A DNA stretch of 44,515 nt from Lachnospiraceae bacterium UBA3316 (GCA_002361955.1 DESK01000049.1:28577-73091); one strand, 5' to 3'; positions 7,931-17,064 are shown, numbered from the stretch's first letter. The notes: a model not told the origin generated them from the sequence alone. Translations and numbers: made by a program.

Positions 7931-9604
7931 TCATTCCTTTCCCTGCAGCGCCAGCTTTCTCATCTCTCTTGCGCTTTCCAGCACGGTAGGCGTGATCTGG
8001 GCGCCGCCTAAAATCCTGGCCAGCTCTAGGATACTTTCCTCCTCGGAAAGCTTTCGGATAGAGGTAGACGTCGCCTGGTTTTCCACCTTCTTTTCGATGC
8101 AATAGTGGCCGTCTGCCTGAGAGGCGATCTGAGCCAAATGGGTGATACAGATCACCTGATGGCTCTTTGCGATCAACGCCATCTTCTCCGAAACCTTCTG
8201 CGCCGTTCTGCCGCTGATACCCACGTCGATCTCATCAAAGATCAGCGTCTCCGTCGCGTCCTTGTCCGCCAACACAGCCTTGATCGCCAGCATGATCCTG
8301 GAAAGCTCTCCCCCGGAGGCCACGTCCTGCAAAGGTTTCAAGGCTTCCCCGGGATTCGTGGAGATGACAAAACAGATATCGTCAAATCCGGCGGCTCCCG
8401 GCTGTTCCAGCCTGTCAAAGACCGTGTCAAACTCCACATGAAGGAAATTCAAGTCACGGAGCGCTTCCTTGATCCTTTGATTTAGCTCTCCGGCATATTT
8501 TTTCCGAATTTCCGACAGCTTTTCCGAGTTTTTCATAAGCTTTTCCTGGCATGCCCCATACTCGTTCCTGAGCTTTGCCAGACAGGTGTCATAATTTTCC
8601 AGCACATCCAGCCGATTCTGTTTTTCCTCCCGGTAAGCGAGAATATCCGAAATCGTATCGCCGTACTTGGATTTCAGGTGATTGATGAAATCCAGCCTCT
8701 CCTCCACCCGGCAAAATTCCTCGCCGTCAAAGGTCAGGCTCTCAGCATAATCAGACAGCTCCCGGTTAAAATCTCCCAAAAGATTGTCGATATCGTAAAG
8801 CTGGTCGCTCAGCCCGGAAATTTCCCTGTCAAAGCCTGCCAGCGGAGACAGGCTCCGGATCGCCCTTCCCGTAAGCTCCGCCGCTCCGCCGTCCCCGGAC
8901 AACAGGCTCAACACCTCGGAGGCCGCCTCCGCGATCTTTTTTCCCTCCGTCATTCTCCGGTACTGCTCCTCCAGGCGCTCGTCCTCCCCTTCCAGAAGCC
9001 CTGCCCCGTCGATTTCCCCCACCTCAAACCGCAGGAAATCCATTTCTTTGGCTCTGCCCGCCTCGTCGGCCATAAGCTCAGACAGTTCCTTCTTTTTCTG
9101 CTGCCATTCCCTGTACAGAACTTCATTTTTTTCCAGGAAGGGGGCAAGCTCTTCCTTGGCATACTCATCCACAATGCCCAGATGGTTCTTCCGGTAAAGC
9201 AAAGACTGATGCTCATGCTGCCCATGAATATCGATCAGCACCTCCGCAACCGCCCGGATTCTGGACACAGGCACCGTCTCGCCGTTTATTTTGCTGACAC
9301 TCCTGCCCTTGGTAAGCTTTCGCGTAATGATAACCTGATCATCCTCCATCGGAATGTCGAGCTCCATCAGACGCTCCCGGATCCTCTCGTTTTCCACGGA
9401 AAATACCATCTCCACCAGGGCGTACTCCGCGTCCTCCCTGGCAAATCCCTTAAAGCCTGCCGCCCCCAAGGCCACATTTACAGCTCCGATGATGATGGAT
9501 TTCCCGGCTCCCGTCTCTCCGGTAAGGATGTTCAGGCCCGGGGAAAACTCCACCTCCGCCTCCTGTATTAATGCCATATTTTTTACATGAATATTCCACA
9601 ACAT
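7931..9604 (-). CDS. recN: DNA repair protein RecN
   Basis: SMC-like ATPase that acts early in recombinational repair of double-strand breaks, holding DNA ends. It has 557 residues, typical length. The N-terminal Walker A is GETGAGKSIIIGA (about 29-41); a long coiled-coil middle (about 150-390) is followed by the signature SGGELSRIMLA near 430 and Walker B LIFDEIDVGISG near 455. The start MLWNIHVKNMALI matches the family N-terminus; the RBS (GGAGAG, about 14 bases upstream) is weak. It follows argR, as in the conserved Clostridia/Bacillus order. Confidence 0.97.
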   Translation of the reverse strand: MLWNIHVKNMALIQEAEVEFSPGLNILTGETGAGKSIIIGAVNVALGAAGFKGFAREDAEYALVEMVFSVENERIRERLMELDIPMEDDQVIITRKLTKGRSVSKINGETVPVSRIRAVAEVLIDIHGQHEHQSLLYRKNHLGIVDEYAKEELAPFLEKNEVLYREWQQKKKELSELMADEAGRAKEMDFLRFEVGEIDGAGLLEGEDERLEEQYRRMTEGKKIAEAASEVLSLLSGDGGAAELTGRAIRSLSPLAGFDREISGLSDQLYDIDNLLGDFNRELSDYAESLTFDGEEFCRVEERLDFINHLKSKYGDTISDILAYREEKQNRLDVLENYDTCLAKLRNEYGACQEKLMKNSEKLSEIRKKYAGELNQRIKEALRDLNFLHVEFDTVFDRLEQPGAAGFDDICFVISTNPGEALKPLQDVASGGELSRIMLAIKAVLADKDATETLIFDEIDVGISGRTAQKVSEKMALIAKSHQVICITHLAQIASQADGHYCIEKKVENQATSTSIRKLSEEESILELARILGGAQITPTVLESAREMRKLALQGKE

Positions 9605-9637
9605 ATCTGTTCTGCTCTCTCCCTGGCTTTTTCCATG

Positions 9638-10090
9638 TTATCTATCAAGAATCTTGTTGATTTTATCAATGACCAGCAATGTGTCGTCCACACTTCGGAT
9701 GGCGCACATAATCGTGTCATCCCCCGCGATACAGCCCGCCACCTCCGGCCAGTGCATTGCGTCAATCGACGCCGCCACTGCCATGGCCATGCCGGACACG
9801 GTCTTGATTACCAGAATATTCTGCGCCATGTCCATGGACACAAAACCATCCTTCAGCACCCGCAGATACTTTTCATCCATATCTGTGCTGTGGGACTGCA
9901 TCACCGTATATTTCTGCCTGCCGCCGTTTACGGAAATCTTCGAAAGCTTCAGTTCACGGATATCCCTGGATACCGTAGCCTGGGTCACGGCAAATCCCTC
10001 TTTGTTCAGGCGCTCCGCCAGCTCCTCCTGTGTCTCTATGTCATAACGATTGATCAAATCAATGATCTTCGCGTGTCTTGCTATCTTCAT
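9638..10090 (-). CDS. argR: Arginine repressor ArgR/AhrC
   Basis: Arginine-dependent transcription factor that represses arginine synthesis and activates catabolism. It has 150 residues: an N-terminal winged helix (about 1-70, with GFAVTQATVSRDIRELKLSK as recognition helix) and a C-terminal oligomerisation and arginine-binding domain with AGDDTIMCAIRS. The RBS AGGAGGT lies 5 bases before the ATG. It sits between nadK and recN, as in Bacillus and Clostridium, and is cotranscribed with them by spacing. Confidence 0.97.
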   Translation of the reverse strand: MKIARHAKIIDLINRYDIETQEELAERLNKEGFAVTQATVSRDIRELKLSKISVNGGRQKYTVMQSHSTDMDEKYLRVLKDGFVSMDMAQNILVIKTVSGMAMAVAASIDAMHWPEVAGCIAGDDTIMCAIRSVDDTLLVIDKINKILDR

Positions 10091-10103
10091 GCTTACCTCC
10101 TGC

Positions 10104-10967
10104 TCACTGACTGCTCATCTTCTTTCTGAGCACTTCCAGAAAGCTGATATTGTTAATCTTCACCAGCCTCGCGCATCTGGACGCCCTGCGGACTTCCACC
10201 ATATCCCCGCACCCCAGACTTACGCAGGTATCGCCGTCAAAGGTAACAAGGGCGCCTGCCTCTGCGCATCGATGCCCCTCTTTGATCTCCACCGTGATCT
10301 CTACATCTTCCGGAAGGATAATACTTCTGGTATTGAGGGTGTGGGGGGCGATGGGGCTTAAAAGCATCAGCGATGCCTCCGGGGAAACAATGGGGCCTCC
10401 CGCCGAAAGGCTGTAGCCTGTAGACCCCGTAGGGGTGGAGATGATGATCCCATCGGCGCTGTAGGAATTTAAAAACTCGCCGTTCACATAAATGTTAAAG
10501 TCGATGATACGGATTTTTCCATCCCTGCCAATCACGATATCATTTAACGCGATATCCTCCATCAGCCGCTTTCCCTTCCTGCATACTGTCCCCTCCAGCA
10601 TCATCCGGCGCTCAATCACGTACTCCCCTCTGATCAGCTGATCCAGGGCAGGCTTTACATTCTGCCGCTCCACCTCCGCCAAATATCCCAGGGTACCCAT
10701 ATTGATGCCAAGAAGAGGGATATCCTTCTCTCCTAAGTCCCTGCAGGCCTGAAGAAGGGTTCCGTCTCCGCCCACCACCAGCACACAATCCACATCCTCG
10801 GGAATCCGGGCCGCGTCTGTATAACGGTAATGGTGTTCCGCCCCTGTCTGGATCTGCTCCTGAATAATACACTTTTTCCCTTTTTCCGTGAGATACTGCC
10901 GGACAGATTTTGCCATGGCAAAAGACGGATCCTTGATTCTGTTTGTAATGATATAGAATGTTTCCAT
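10104..10967 (-). CDS. nadK: NAD kinase
   Basis: Phosphorylates NAD+ to NADP+ (ATP or polyphosphate dependent) in the cytosol. It has 287 residues from the internal ATG, which is preceded by AGGAGGGGGC; the ATG five codons earlier has no comparable RBS. The diagnostic GGDGT motif is at about residues 65-69 (LVVGGDGTLLQ); the NAD-binding stretch NDIVIGRDG and the glycine-rich STPTGSTGYSLSAGGPI are present. It lies 15 bases after tlyA and 14 bases before argR, in the conserved operon order. The window also encodes polyphosphate kinase, but whether this enzyme uses polyphosphate cannot be told. Confidence 0.96.
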   Translation of the reverse strand: METFYIITNRIKDPSFAMAKSVRQYLTEKGKKCIIQEQIQTGAEHHYRYTDAARIPEDVDCVLVVGGDGTLLQACRDLGEKDIPLLGINMGTLGYLAEVERQNVKPALDQLIRGEYVIERRMMLEGTVCRKGKRLMEDIALNDIVIGRDGKIRIIDFNIYVNGEFLNSYSADGIIISTPTGSTGYSLSAGGPIVSPEASLMLLSPIAPHTLNTRSIILPEDVEITVEIKEGHRCAEAGALVTFDGDTCVSLGCGDMVEVRRASRCARLVKINNISFLEVLRKKMSSQ

Positions 10968-10995
10968 GCCCCCTCCTGTCATGTCCTGATCGCTT

Positions 10996-11802
10996 CTAAT
11001 CCAATTCCTTGTGGGCCGCCGCCACGACCTCTTCCACTGAGAAGTCCGCCTCCTGCAAATCGGCTCCTTCTTCTCTCTTTTTCAGGTGCAAAAGGTATTC
11101 AATATTTCCTTCCGGTCCCTTGATCGGTGAAAACTCCAGGTGCAGCGCCTCAAAGAAAATGCTCCTCGCGTACTCGATCACCTTATAGATGACCTCCTCA
11201 TGAACCTTGCTGTCCCTGACGACGCCCTTCTTTCCCACCTTTTCCCTGCCGGCCTCAAACTGGGGCTTGATCAGGCAGACGACCTCTCCGTCCTCCGTCA
11301 AAAGATTTCGCACAGGAAGCAGCACCTTCGTCAGGGAAATAAAAGACACGTCAATAGAGGAAAATGCCGCCGGCTCCTCCAGATCCTCCGGAAGCACATA
11401 GCGGATATTCGTTTTCTCCATACATACTACACGTGGATCCTGGCGCAGTTTCCAGGCAAGCTGGCCATGGCCTACGTCTATGGCGTACACCTTTACCGCT
11501 CCATTTTGAAGCATACAATCTGTAAATCCTCCGGTGGAGGAGCCCACATCCATACAGACCTTCCCCTCCAGGGTCACGTCAAAATGGCTCATGGCCTTCT
11601 CGAGCTTCAGCCCTCCCCGGCTCACATATTTTAAAGTGCTTCCCTTTACCTCGATCTGCACGGTATCCCGGAACATGGATCCCGCTTTATCTTCCCTCTG
11701 CCCGTCCACAAATACACTGCCGGACATAATAACGGCCTTCGCCTTCTCCCTTGACTCTGCCAGATTCCGCTTTACCAGCAGCACATCCAAACGTTCTTTC
11801 AT
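10996..11802 (-). CDS. tlyA: TlyA-family rRNA 2'-O-methyltransferase
   Basis: S4-domain FtsJ-like methyltransferase, historically called hemolysin A. In characterised members it methylates 16S and/or 23S rRNA ribose and affects capreomycin sensitivity. It has 268 residues: an N-terminal S4 RNA-binding domain (about 1-65, RLDVLLVKRNLAESREKAK) and a Rossmann SAM-binding motif DVGSSTGGFTDCML near 85, followed by DVGHGQLAWKLRQDPRV. The RBS AGGAGGCAGT is strong. It lies between dxs and nadK; the dxs-tlyA gap carries a decayed repeat element. Confidence 0.95.
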   Translation of the reverse strand: MKERLDVLLVKRNLAESREKAKAVIMSGSVFVDGQREDKAGSMFRDTVQIEVKGSTLKYVSRGGLKLEKAMSHFDVTLEGKVCMDVGSSTGGFTDCMLQNGAVKVYAIDVGHGQLAWKLRQDPRVVCMEKTNIRYVLPEDLEEPAAFSSIDVSFISLTKVLLPVRNLLTEDGEVVCLIKPQFEAGREKVGKKGVVRDSKVHEEVIYKVIEYARSIFFEALHLEFSPIKGPEGNIEYLLHLKKREEGADLQEADFSVEEVVAAAHKELD

Positions 11803-11820
11803 ACTGCCTCCTAGTTCTTT

Positions 11821-11880
11821 TTGTCACTGTTTGTCCATGGGATGCAAAAATCCATGAAAATTCCCTGGCAATGGGATTTT
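11821..11880. repeat. Decayed copy of the dispersed repeat element between dxs and tlyA
   Basis: GTCACTGTTTGT (11823-11834) resembles GTAACTGTTCGT. GATGCAAAAATCCAT...AAAAT...GCA-ATGGGATTTT (11841-11880) closely matches the central hairpin of the element at 40759-40889, read on its minus strand. Part of the element seems deleted. The end of the copy supplies the dxs stop codon (11879-11881). Comparison by eye only. Confidence 0.55.
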
Positions 11881-13762
11881 ATCCCCTTGCATCGCTCAGC
11901 ATCCCGATTGCTTCTCCCAGAATCCGTTTCTCGATGGATTCCGCGTCGATTCCTGCCTCTTTTTTTAAGATTTCCACATTTCCGTGCTCGATATAATCAT
12001 CCGGAAGGGCAATCTGTATCACACGGGCGCTGCTTCCGATCTCATGAAGATATTGCAGCACATACATTCCAAAGCCGCCGCACCGCACATTCTCCTCCAT
12101 GGTAACGATCAGCCGATGATCCCCTTCCATTTCCCGCAGCATTTCTTCATCGATGGGCTTTACAAACCGGGCATTTACAAGGGAACAGGAATATCCCAGC
12201 TTTTTCAGGTACGAGCGCACCTCCTCTGCCGTCTTCACCATGCTTCCCACCGCCAAAAGCAGGATGTCCTCCTCGTCATAAAGCACCTCGCTCTTTCCCA
12301 GCGCCACAGGCGCCCGGAACTCCTCCAGGCCGTCGTAGGCCTCGCCCCTGGGATAGCGGACGGCGATAGGGCCCGTATAGGACACAGCAAACTTCATCAT
12401 ATCCGATAGCTCCCACTTGTTTTTCGGAGCCATCACACACATATTTGGGATCGTAGACAGATACGACAGATCAAAAATCCCCTGATGCGTCTCACCGTCG
12501 CTGCCCACCAATCCGGCCCGGTCGATGGCAAAGACCACGTGAAGCTTCTGAATGCACACATCATGAAGCATCTGATCGTAAGCCCTCTGTAAAAAGGAGG
12601 AATACACAGCCACCACCGGAGTCAGGCCCGCCGCCGCCAGGCCCGCCGCAAACGTAACGGCATGCTCCTCCGCGATGCCCACATCAAAAAACCGATCGGG
12701 GAAAGCCCCCGCAAAACGCTTAAGGCCTGTCCCGTCGGGCATAGCGGCCGTGATCGCCGCTACCTCCGGATGGGTCTCCCCCAGTTTTTTGATTACAAAA
12801 GAAAAAACATCCGTATAATTTGCCTTTGTCTTTTTCTTTTTCGGAAGCCCTGTCTCGATCACAAAGGGCTCAGCGCCATGAAACCTGGCGGGAGAATGCT
12901 CTGCAGGAAGATATCCCTTCCCTTTTTTCGTGATCACATGGACGATCACGGCTTCCTCCAGCTTTTTTGCCTCCTGGAAGGCACGGCACATCTGCGGAAT
13001 GTTATGCCCGTCCACCGGCCCCAGGTAGGTGATGCCCATCTCCTCAAAAAGCATCCCCGGTATAAAAAGCTGCTTGATGCCATTTTTTGTCTTATGAATA
13101 TGCTTTACGATCCTCTCCCCATAGACGGGAATCCTGTTCAGCGTGCTTGTCACTCCGCTTTTCAGCCCTGTGTAGGCTTCATTTGTCCGAAGCTCTCCCA
13201 GGTAAGTGGACATTCCCCCCACATTTTCCGAGATTGACATATTGTTGTCATTCAGCACGATAATAAAATTAGATTTCAGCTGCGCCGCGTTATTCAGCGC
13301 CTCATACGCCATGCCCCCGGTCAACGATCCGTCTCCGATAATGGACACTACATGATAATCCTCCCCCAGAATATCCCTGGCATTGGCATAACCCAGCCCC
13401 GCAGAAATGGATGTGGAGCTGTGTCCCGTATCAAACGCGTCGCAGCAGCTTTCCTTTCGCTTGGGAAAGCCGCTCATGCCGCCATACTTCCGCAGCGTAT
13501 CAAATCCATCCCTGCGCCCGGTGAGAATCTTATGGGTATAAGCCTGGTGTCCCACATCCCAGATCAACTTATCCTGCGGCAGGTCAAAAGCCAGATGGAG
13601 AGCCATCGTCAGCTCCACCACCCCCAGGTTCGAGGCCAGATGGCCTCCGGAAATGCTGATCTTCTCCAGCAGAAAATCCCTGATCTCCTCCGCCAGCACG
13701 GGAAGCTCTCCCTTGTCCAGCTTCTTGATATCATTTACCTGATTTATTTTTTCCAAAACCAT
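11879..13762 (-). CDS. dxs: 1-deoxy-D-xylulose-5-phosphate synthase
   Basis: Thiamine-diphosphate enzyme that condenses pyruvate and glyceraldehyde-3-phosphate, the first step of the MEP isoprenoid pathway. It has 627 residues, full length. The TPP motif is GDGSLTGGMAYEALNNA (about 152-168), with LNDNNMSIS after it; the central domain has DRAGLVGSDGETHQG near 425 (catalytic and TPP contacts), and a C-terminal transketolase domain follows. The RBS AGGTGAG lies 4-5 bases before the ATG. It follows ispA directly, so precursor formation and prenyl elongation are cotranscribed. Confidence 0.98.
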   Translation of the reverse strand: MVLEKINQVNDIKKLDKGELPVLAEEIRDFLLEKISISGGHLASNLGVVELTMALHLAFDLPQDKLIWDVGHQAYTHKILTGRRDGFDTLRKYGGMSGFPKRKESCCDAFDTGHSSTSISAGLGYANARDILGEDYHVVSIIGDGSLTGGMAYEALNNAAQLKSNFIIVLNDNNMSISENVGGMSTYLGELRTNEAYTGLKSGVTSTLNRIPVYGERIVKHIHKTKNGIKQLFIPGMLFEEMGITYLGPVDGHNIPQMCRAFQEAKKLEEAVIVHVITKKGKGYLPAEHSPARFHGAEPFVIETGLPKKKKTKANYTDVFSFVIKKLGETHPEVAAITAAMPDGTGLKRFAGAFPDRFFDVGIAEEHAVTFAAGLAAAGLTPVVAVYSSFLQRAYDQMLHDVCIQKLHVVFAIDRAGLVGSDGETHQGIFDLSYLSTIPNMCVMAPKNKWELSDMMKFAVSYTGPIAVRYPRGEAYDGLEEFRAPVALGKSEVLYDEEDILLLAVGSMVKTAEEVRSYLKKLGYSCSLVNARFVKPIDEEMLREMEGDHRLIVTMEENVRCGGFGMYVLQYLHEIGSSARVIQIALPDDYIEHGNVEILKKEAGIDAESIEKRILGEAIGMLSDARG

Positions 13763-13793
13763 ATGCTCACCTGCTTCCTGTGTTTTCTCCCTC

Positions 13794-14681
13794 TTATTTT
13801 CTCCGATTAATCAGATGCAAAATCAACTCCCGCAGAAATTCATTTTTCACCTTCAGCCCGTCCAGTGTGCGGATTGCCTCCTTTGATATCCGCTCCACAT
13901 CCACCCGGGCCTTTTCGATGCCTTCCAGGGTCACATAGGTGGTCTTTTCGTTCTTTTCGTCACTCATGACAGGCTTTCCAATCTCCTCCATGGTGCTTGT
14001 CACATCCAAGATATCATCCTGGATCTGAAAGGCCAGCCCCACATCCGAGGCGATCTTCTCCACAGCCGCTATCTCCCGGGCGTCTGCCCCTGCCAGAATG
14101 GCTCCTACCATCATGGAGGCTTCAATCAGTGCGCCGGTTTTCAGACGGTAGATAAAGTCCAGCTTCTCACGGGAGATGGCCTGTCCCTCCGCCTCCACAT
14201 CGGTACACTGTCCTCCCATCATCCCGTATACGCCCGTTTTCTCTGCCAGCACGGCAAAGGCCCGGCCCACTCTTTCGTTTCCCGGTTCCAGGGCGAAGGC
14301 TTTGGACGCCGTCTCATAGGCATAATTTAACAGTCCATCCCCTGCCAGGATTCCCATGGTCTCGCCGTAGACGATCCAGGTAGTTTTCCTGCCCCTGCGG
14401 TACTCGTCATTGTCCATGGCCGGAAGATCGTCATGAATCAGCGAGTGGGTGTGTATCATCTCGATCGCCGCCATAAAGGGGCGCACCACCTCTTCCCTTC
14501 CGCCGAACATCCGGTAGGTCTCTTCCATCAGAAGAGGGCGCAGTCTCTTCCCGCCTGCCCGCATGCTATAGTTCATAGCTTCCAGCACAGTCTTCTGAAA
14601 TCCCTCTTCCTTTGGAAGATAGCTCTCCAGGATTACCTGCACATGGTCTGTCCGCAAACTCATTTCTTCTTCAAAATTCAT
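13794..14681 (-). CDS. ispA: Polyprenyl synthetase (farnesyl diphosphate synthase)
   Basis: Condenses isopentenyl and allylic diphosphates to farnesyl (possibly geranyl) diphosphate. It has 295 residues. The first aspartate-rich motif DDLPAMDND lies near 84 and the second, DDILD, near 220; GGKRLRP marks the substrate-binding start. I chose ATG 14681, preceded by GGAG with 6 bases spacing; this overlaps the xseB stop by 11 bases and indicates translational coupling. Upstream ATGs at 14699 and 14693 lack an RBS. The chain length of the product is inferred from family, not proven. Confidence 0.95.
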   Translation of the reverse strand: MNFEEEMSLRTDHVQVILESYLPKEEGFQKTVLEAMNYSMRAGGKRLRPLLMEETYRMFGGREEVVRPFMAAIEMIHTHSLIHDDLPAMDNDEYRRGRKTTWIVYGETMGILAGDGLLNYAYETASKAFALEPGNERVGRAFAVLAEKTGVYGMMGGQCTDVEAEGQAISREKLDFIYRLKTGALIEASMMVGAILAGADAREIAAVEKIASDVGLAFQIQDDILDVTSTMEEIGKPVMSDEKNEKTTYVTLEGIEKARVDVERISKEAIRTLDGLKVKNEFLRELILHLINRRK

Positions 14682-14886
14682 AAGTCTCTCCATCTTCATT
14701 TAAAATAAGAACCTTCTTTTCGACTGCATCGATGGCTTCGCTGCATTGTTTCACCAGCTCCATACCCTGCTGATACTTCTTAAAAGAGTCCTCCAGGGTA
14801 ATCTCCCGATCCTCCAAAGCTTCCACGATCTCATCCAGTTTCCCGAAGGCTTCATCCAGTGTCATATTCTCTTTATTTTCTGACAT
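14671..14886 (-). CDS. xseB: Exodeoxyribonuclease VII small subunit
   Basis: A 71-residue acidic, helical subunit that assembles with XseA to make exonuclease VII, which degrades single-stranded DNA to oligonucleotides. The sequence shows the family core LDEAFGKLDEIVEALEDREI and SFKKYQQGMELVKQC. It lies 14 bases after xseA and overlaps ispA by 11 bases, the normal xseA-xseB-ispA arrangement. Confidence 0.96.
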   Translation of the reverse strand: MSENKENMTLDEAFGKLDEIVEALEDREITLEDSFKKYQQGMELVKQCSEAIDAVEKKVLILNEDGETYEF

Positions 14887-14900
14887 ATGCTCTCTCCACT

Positions 14901-16103
14901 TTATTCTCCGTCCACTTCCACAAGGGCCGTCACGCTTCCGTCCTTCACAGAAATCCTTACGCGTCCGCCCGCCGGCATCTGGGATACAGACGTCACTCTG
15001 CGGCCCTCTTCATCCGCCACATAGGCGTAACCCTGATTTAGCTTTTCCAGGGGCGAAAGGCCCTTTAGCTTCTCGATGCGAAGGGCCAGGTCATAACGGC
15101 TATGCAGGATTGCCTGCTCCATCAGAGCGCGCAGCCGCTCCTCCCGTTCAGCCAGTCTCTGCCTCTTTTCCCTGATCTGGCTTTCCGGGCTTAAGTATGC
15201 AAGCTTCTCCCTGTAAGCGGACAATCGGTTTTTCCTTTCCGCGACCCGGTCTTCCATCCGTCTGCTAAGGCAAATCCTGTATTGCAAAAGCCTCTCCTGC
15301 ACCAGCCGGATATCTTCCACTGCCAGCTCCGCGGCAGCCGAAGGCGTGGGGGCCCGCAGATCCGCCACAAAATCGGAAATCGTCACATCCGTCTCATGGC
15401 CCACCGCCGAAATTACAGGCGTCCGGCATTCGAAAATAGCCCTGGCTACTTTCTCCTCATTGAAAGCCCACAGATCCTCCATCGAGCCTCCGCCCCGGCC
15501 CACGATCAGGGTATCCACACCATAGGCGTCCAGCGCCTGGATTCCCGATACGATGCTGTCTGCCGCTTCCTCGCCCTGCACCAGGGCGGGATAGAGGATG
15601 ATCTGCAAATAGGGGTTCCTCCTGCGGGCAATGTTCATGATATCCCTCACGGCGGCTCCGGAAGGCGCCGTCACCACTCCCAGCTTTTTGATATATTTGG
15701 GGATCGCCTGTTTGTACTCCGGGGCGAACATGCCCATTTCCTCCAGTTCCCGCTTTAAAGCCTCAAATTTTTCATGGAGAAGCCCTGCCCCGTCCAGGAT
15801 GATCTCCTTTGCGTAGAGCTGGTACTTTCCGTCCCGCTCGTACACATCCACGCTGCCAAGGACCACAACCTGCTGCCCGTTCTCCATACGGAAAGCCAGT
15901 CCTTTCCGCATTCCCGCGAACATCACGCAGGCAATATTCCCGGTCTCATCCTTCAGGGAAAAGTAGATATGGCCTGAGGGATGATACTTACAGTTTGACA
16001 CTTCCCCTTTTACGTAAATGCGTTTCAGTACGAAGTCCTGCACAAACATATTTTTAATGTAGGTATTTACCTGTCCTACCGAATAAGCCCTGCCGCGCAC
16101 CAT
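14901..16103 (-). CDS. xseA: Exodeoxyribonuclease VII large subunit
   Basis: Catalytic subunit of exonuclease VII, 400 residues. The N-terminal OB-fold (about 1-100, with GEVSNCKYHPSGHIYFSLKD) binds single-stranded DNA. The central catalytic part carries GVVTAPSGAAVRDI near 142, GRGGGSMEDLWAFN near 202 and SAVGHETDVTISDFVADLRAPTPS (in two pieces: SAVGHETD and FVADLRAPTPSAAAEL). A coiled coil follows. It starts 4 bases after the nusB stop and is coupled to xseB downstream. Confidence 0.97.
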   Translation of the reverse strand: MVRGRAYSVGQVNTYIKNMFVQDFVLKRIYVKGEVSNCKYHPSGHIYFSLKDETGNIACVMFAGMRKGLAFRMENGQQVVVLGSVDVYERDGKYQLYAKEIILDGAGLLHEKFEALKRELEEMGMFAPEYKQAIPKYIKKLGVVTAPSGAAVRDIMNIARRRNPYLQIILYPALVQGEEAADSIVSGIQALDAYGVDTLIVGRGGGSMEDLWAFNEEKVARAIFECRTPVISAVGHETDVTISDFVADLRAPTPSAAAELAVEDIRLVQERLLQYRICLSRRMEDRVAERKNRLSAYREKLAYLSPESQIREKRQRLAEREERLRALMEQAILHSRYDLALRIEKLKGLSPLEKLNQGYAYVADEEGRRVTSVSQMPAGGRVRISVKDGSVTALVEVDGE

Positions 16104-16106
16104 CTC

Positions 16107-16502
16107 TTATACCAGCTTTGCCAGAACACCGTTGATAAAGGCAGCGGAATTGTCGCCGCCGAAGGTCTTTCCCATCTCTACCGCCTCATTAATCGCTACC
16201 CTTGCAGGGATATCTTCATCATAACGTATCTCATAGAAGGCCAGGCGCAGAATCGTCAGCTCCGCCTTTCCCATGCGGTTTGTCTTCCATCCCTCCGTGA
16301 TCCCGTTGAGGGCCTCGTCAATCTCCGGAATTCTCTCCTTGATGTGCAGGAATTTTTCCTGTATGTAGGAACGGTCCTTTTCCTCAATCTCGCCCAGCTC
16401 CTCAAAATACATCCCTGCCTGCTCTGTCAGCTCCTCATCCCCATGAAACTCTATCATAAAAAGAAGCTTGAAAATGTGCTCTCTCACCTCATGTCTTGTC
16501 AT
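16107..16502 (-). CDS. nusB: Transcription antitermination factor NusB
   Basis: All-helical RNA-binding protein that with NusE (S10) promotes antitermination on rRNA operons. It has 131 residues from the ATG preceded by GGAGGAAAGC; the ATG four codons earlier has a poorer RBS. Family features are the basic N-terminus MTRHEVREHIFKLLFMIEF and the C-terminal NRMGKAELTILRLAFYEI and IPARVAINEAVEMGKTFG. It opens the nusB-xseA-xseB-ispA-dxs-tlyA-nadK-argR-recN run; a terminator separates it from the Asp23 gene upstream. Confidence 0.97.
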   Translation of the reverse strand: MTRHEVREHIFKLLFMIEFHGDEELTEQAGMYFEELGEIEEKDRSYIQEKFLHIKERIPEIDEALNGITEGWKTNRMGKAELTILRLAFYEIRYDEDIPARVAINEAVEMGKTFGGDNSAAFINGVLAKLV

Positions 16503-16566
16503 GCTTTCCTCCATCTCTCACAGTCTGTCACTGCTTTTCTTTCCTGTATAACCCTTTTCTCCCGCG

Positions 16567-16595
16567 AAAAAAAGGATGCCTGAAACCAGACATCC
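16567..16595 (-). terminator. Intrinsic terminator after the Asp23 gene
   Basis: On the minus strand GGATGTCTG and CAGGCATCC form a 9-bp stem (one G-T pair) around GTTT, followed by seven T residues. It ends the asp23 transcript about 10 bases after the stop. Confidence 0.88.
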
Positions 16596-16605
16596 TCCCA
16601 ATAAA

Positions 16606-16992
16606 TCATTTACGTTTTTCCATACTCACGCTGGCAATCCGTATATTTACACTGGATACTTCTAATCCGGTCATGTTTTCAATGGACGCTTTCACTTTTT
16701 CCTGCACCGTCTGGCAAATCTTCGGGACACTGTATCCGTAGGCTACATTGAGCGCCACGTCTACCTGCACTACGCCTTCCTCCACGACAACCTTGATCCC
16801 CTTGGAGAGGTTTTTCATGCCGAGCTTACCTACCAGCTCATTTGTGATATTGCCCGCCATGCTTGCCACGCCTTCGACTTCCGTGGCTGCCAGCCCAGCG
16901 ATGATGGCTACCACTTCATCCGCGATCTGAACCTGACCGAAACTATCTTCACTCTGTAATGTATAATTATCCTGATTTTCTTCTCTGCTCAT
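16606..16992 (-). CDS. Asp23/Gls24 family protein (YqhY-like)
   Basis: A 128-residue Asp23/Gls24 (DUF322) protein. Homologue YqhY of Bacillus is linked to lipid/acetyl-CoA carboxylase control, and others are envelope-stress associated. Visible family features: FGQVQIADEVVAIIAGLAA, then VEGVASMAG, a VDVALNVAYGYSVPKI strand-helix and SSVNIRIASVSM at the end. The RBS GGAGGT lies 7 bases before the ATG. Location directly before nusB is the same as yqhY-nusB in Bacillus. It has its own promoter and terminator. Confidence 0.93.
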   Translation of the reverse strand: MSREENQDNYTLQSEDSFGQVQIADEVVAIIAGLAATEVEGVASMAGNITNELVGKLGMKNLSKGIKVVVEEGVVQVDVALNVAYGYSVPKICQTVQEKVKASIENMTGLEVSSVNIRIASVSMEKRK

Positions 16993-17034
16993 TTAAAGAC
17001 CTCCTCGTTTCTGTGTGGATGCTTGTATTGCTTT

Positions 17035-17064
17035 ATTATATACCAAAACGCAGGAGGTTGGCAA
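17035..17064 (-). promoter_or_regulatory. Promoter for the Asp23 gene
   Basis: On the minus strand TTGCCA (17064-17059) and TATAAT (17040-17035) are separated by 18 bases; an overlapping TATATA gives 16. It is 45 bases before the start codon. Confidence 0.65.

Noticed and set aside
8678..9571. 297-residue plus-strand frame opposite recN
   Set aside because: Shadow of the recN coding frame; no RBS, no recognisable domain, and RecN is full length with all motifs.
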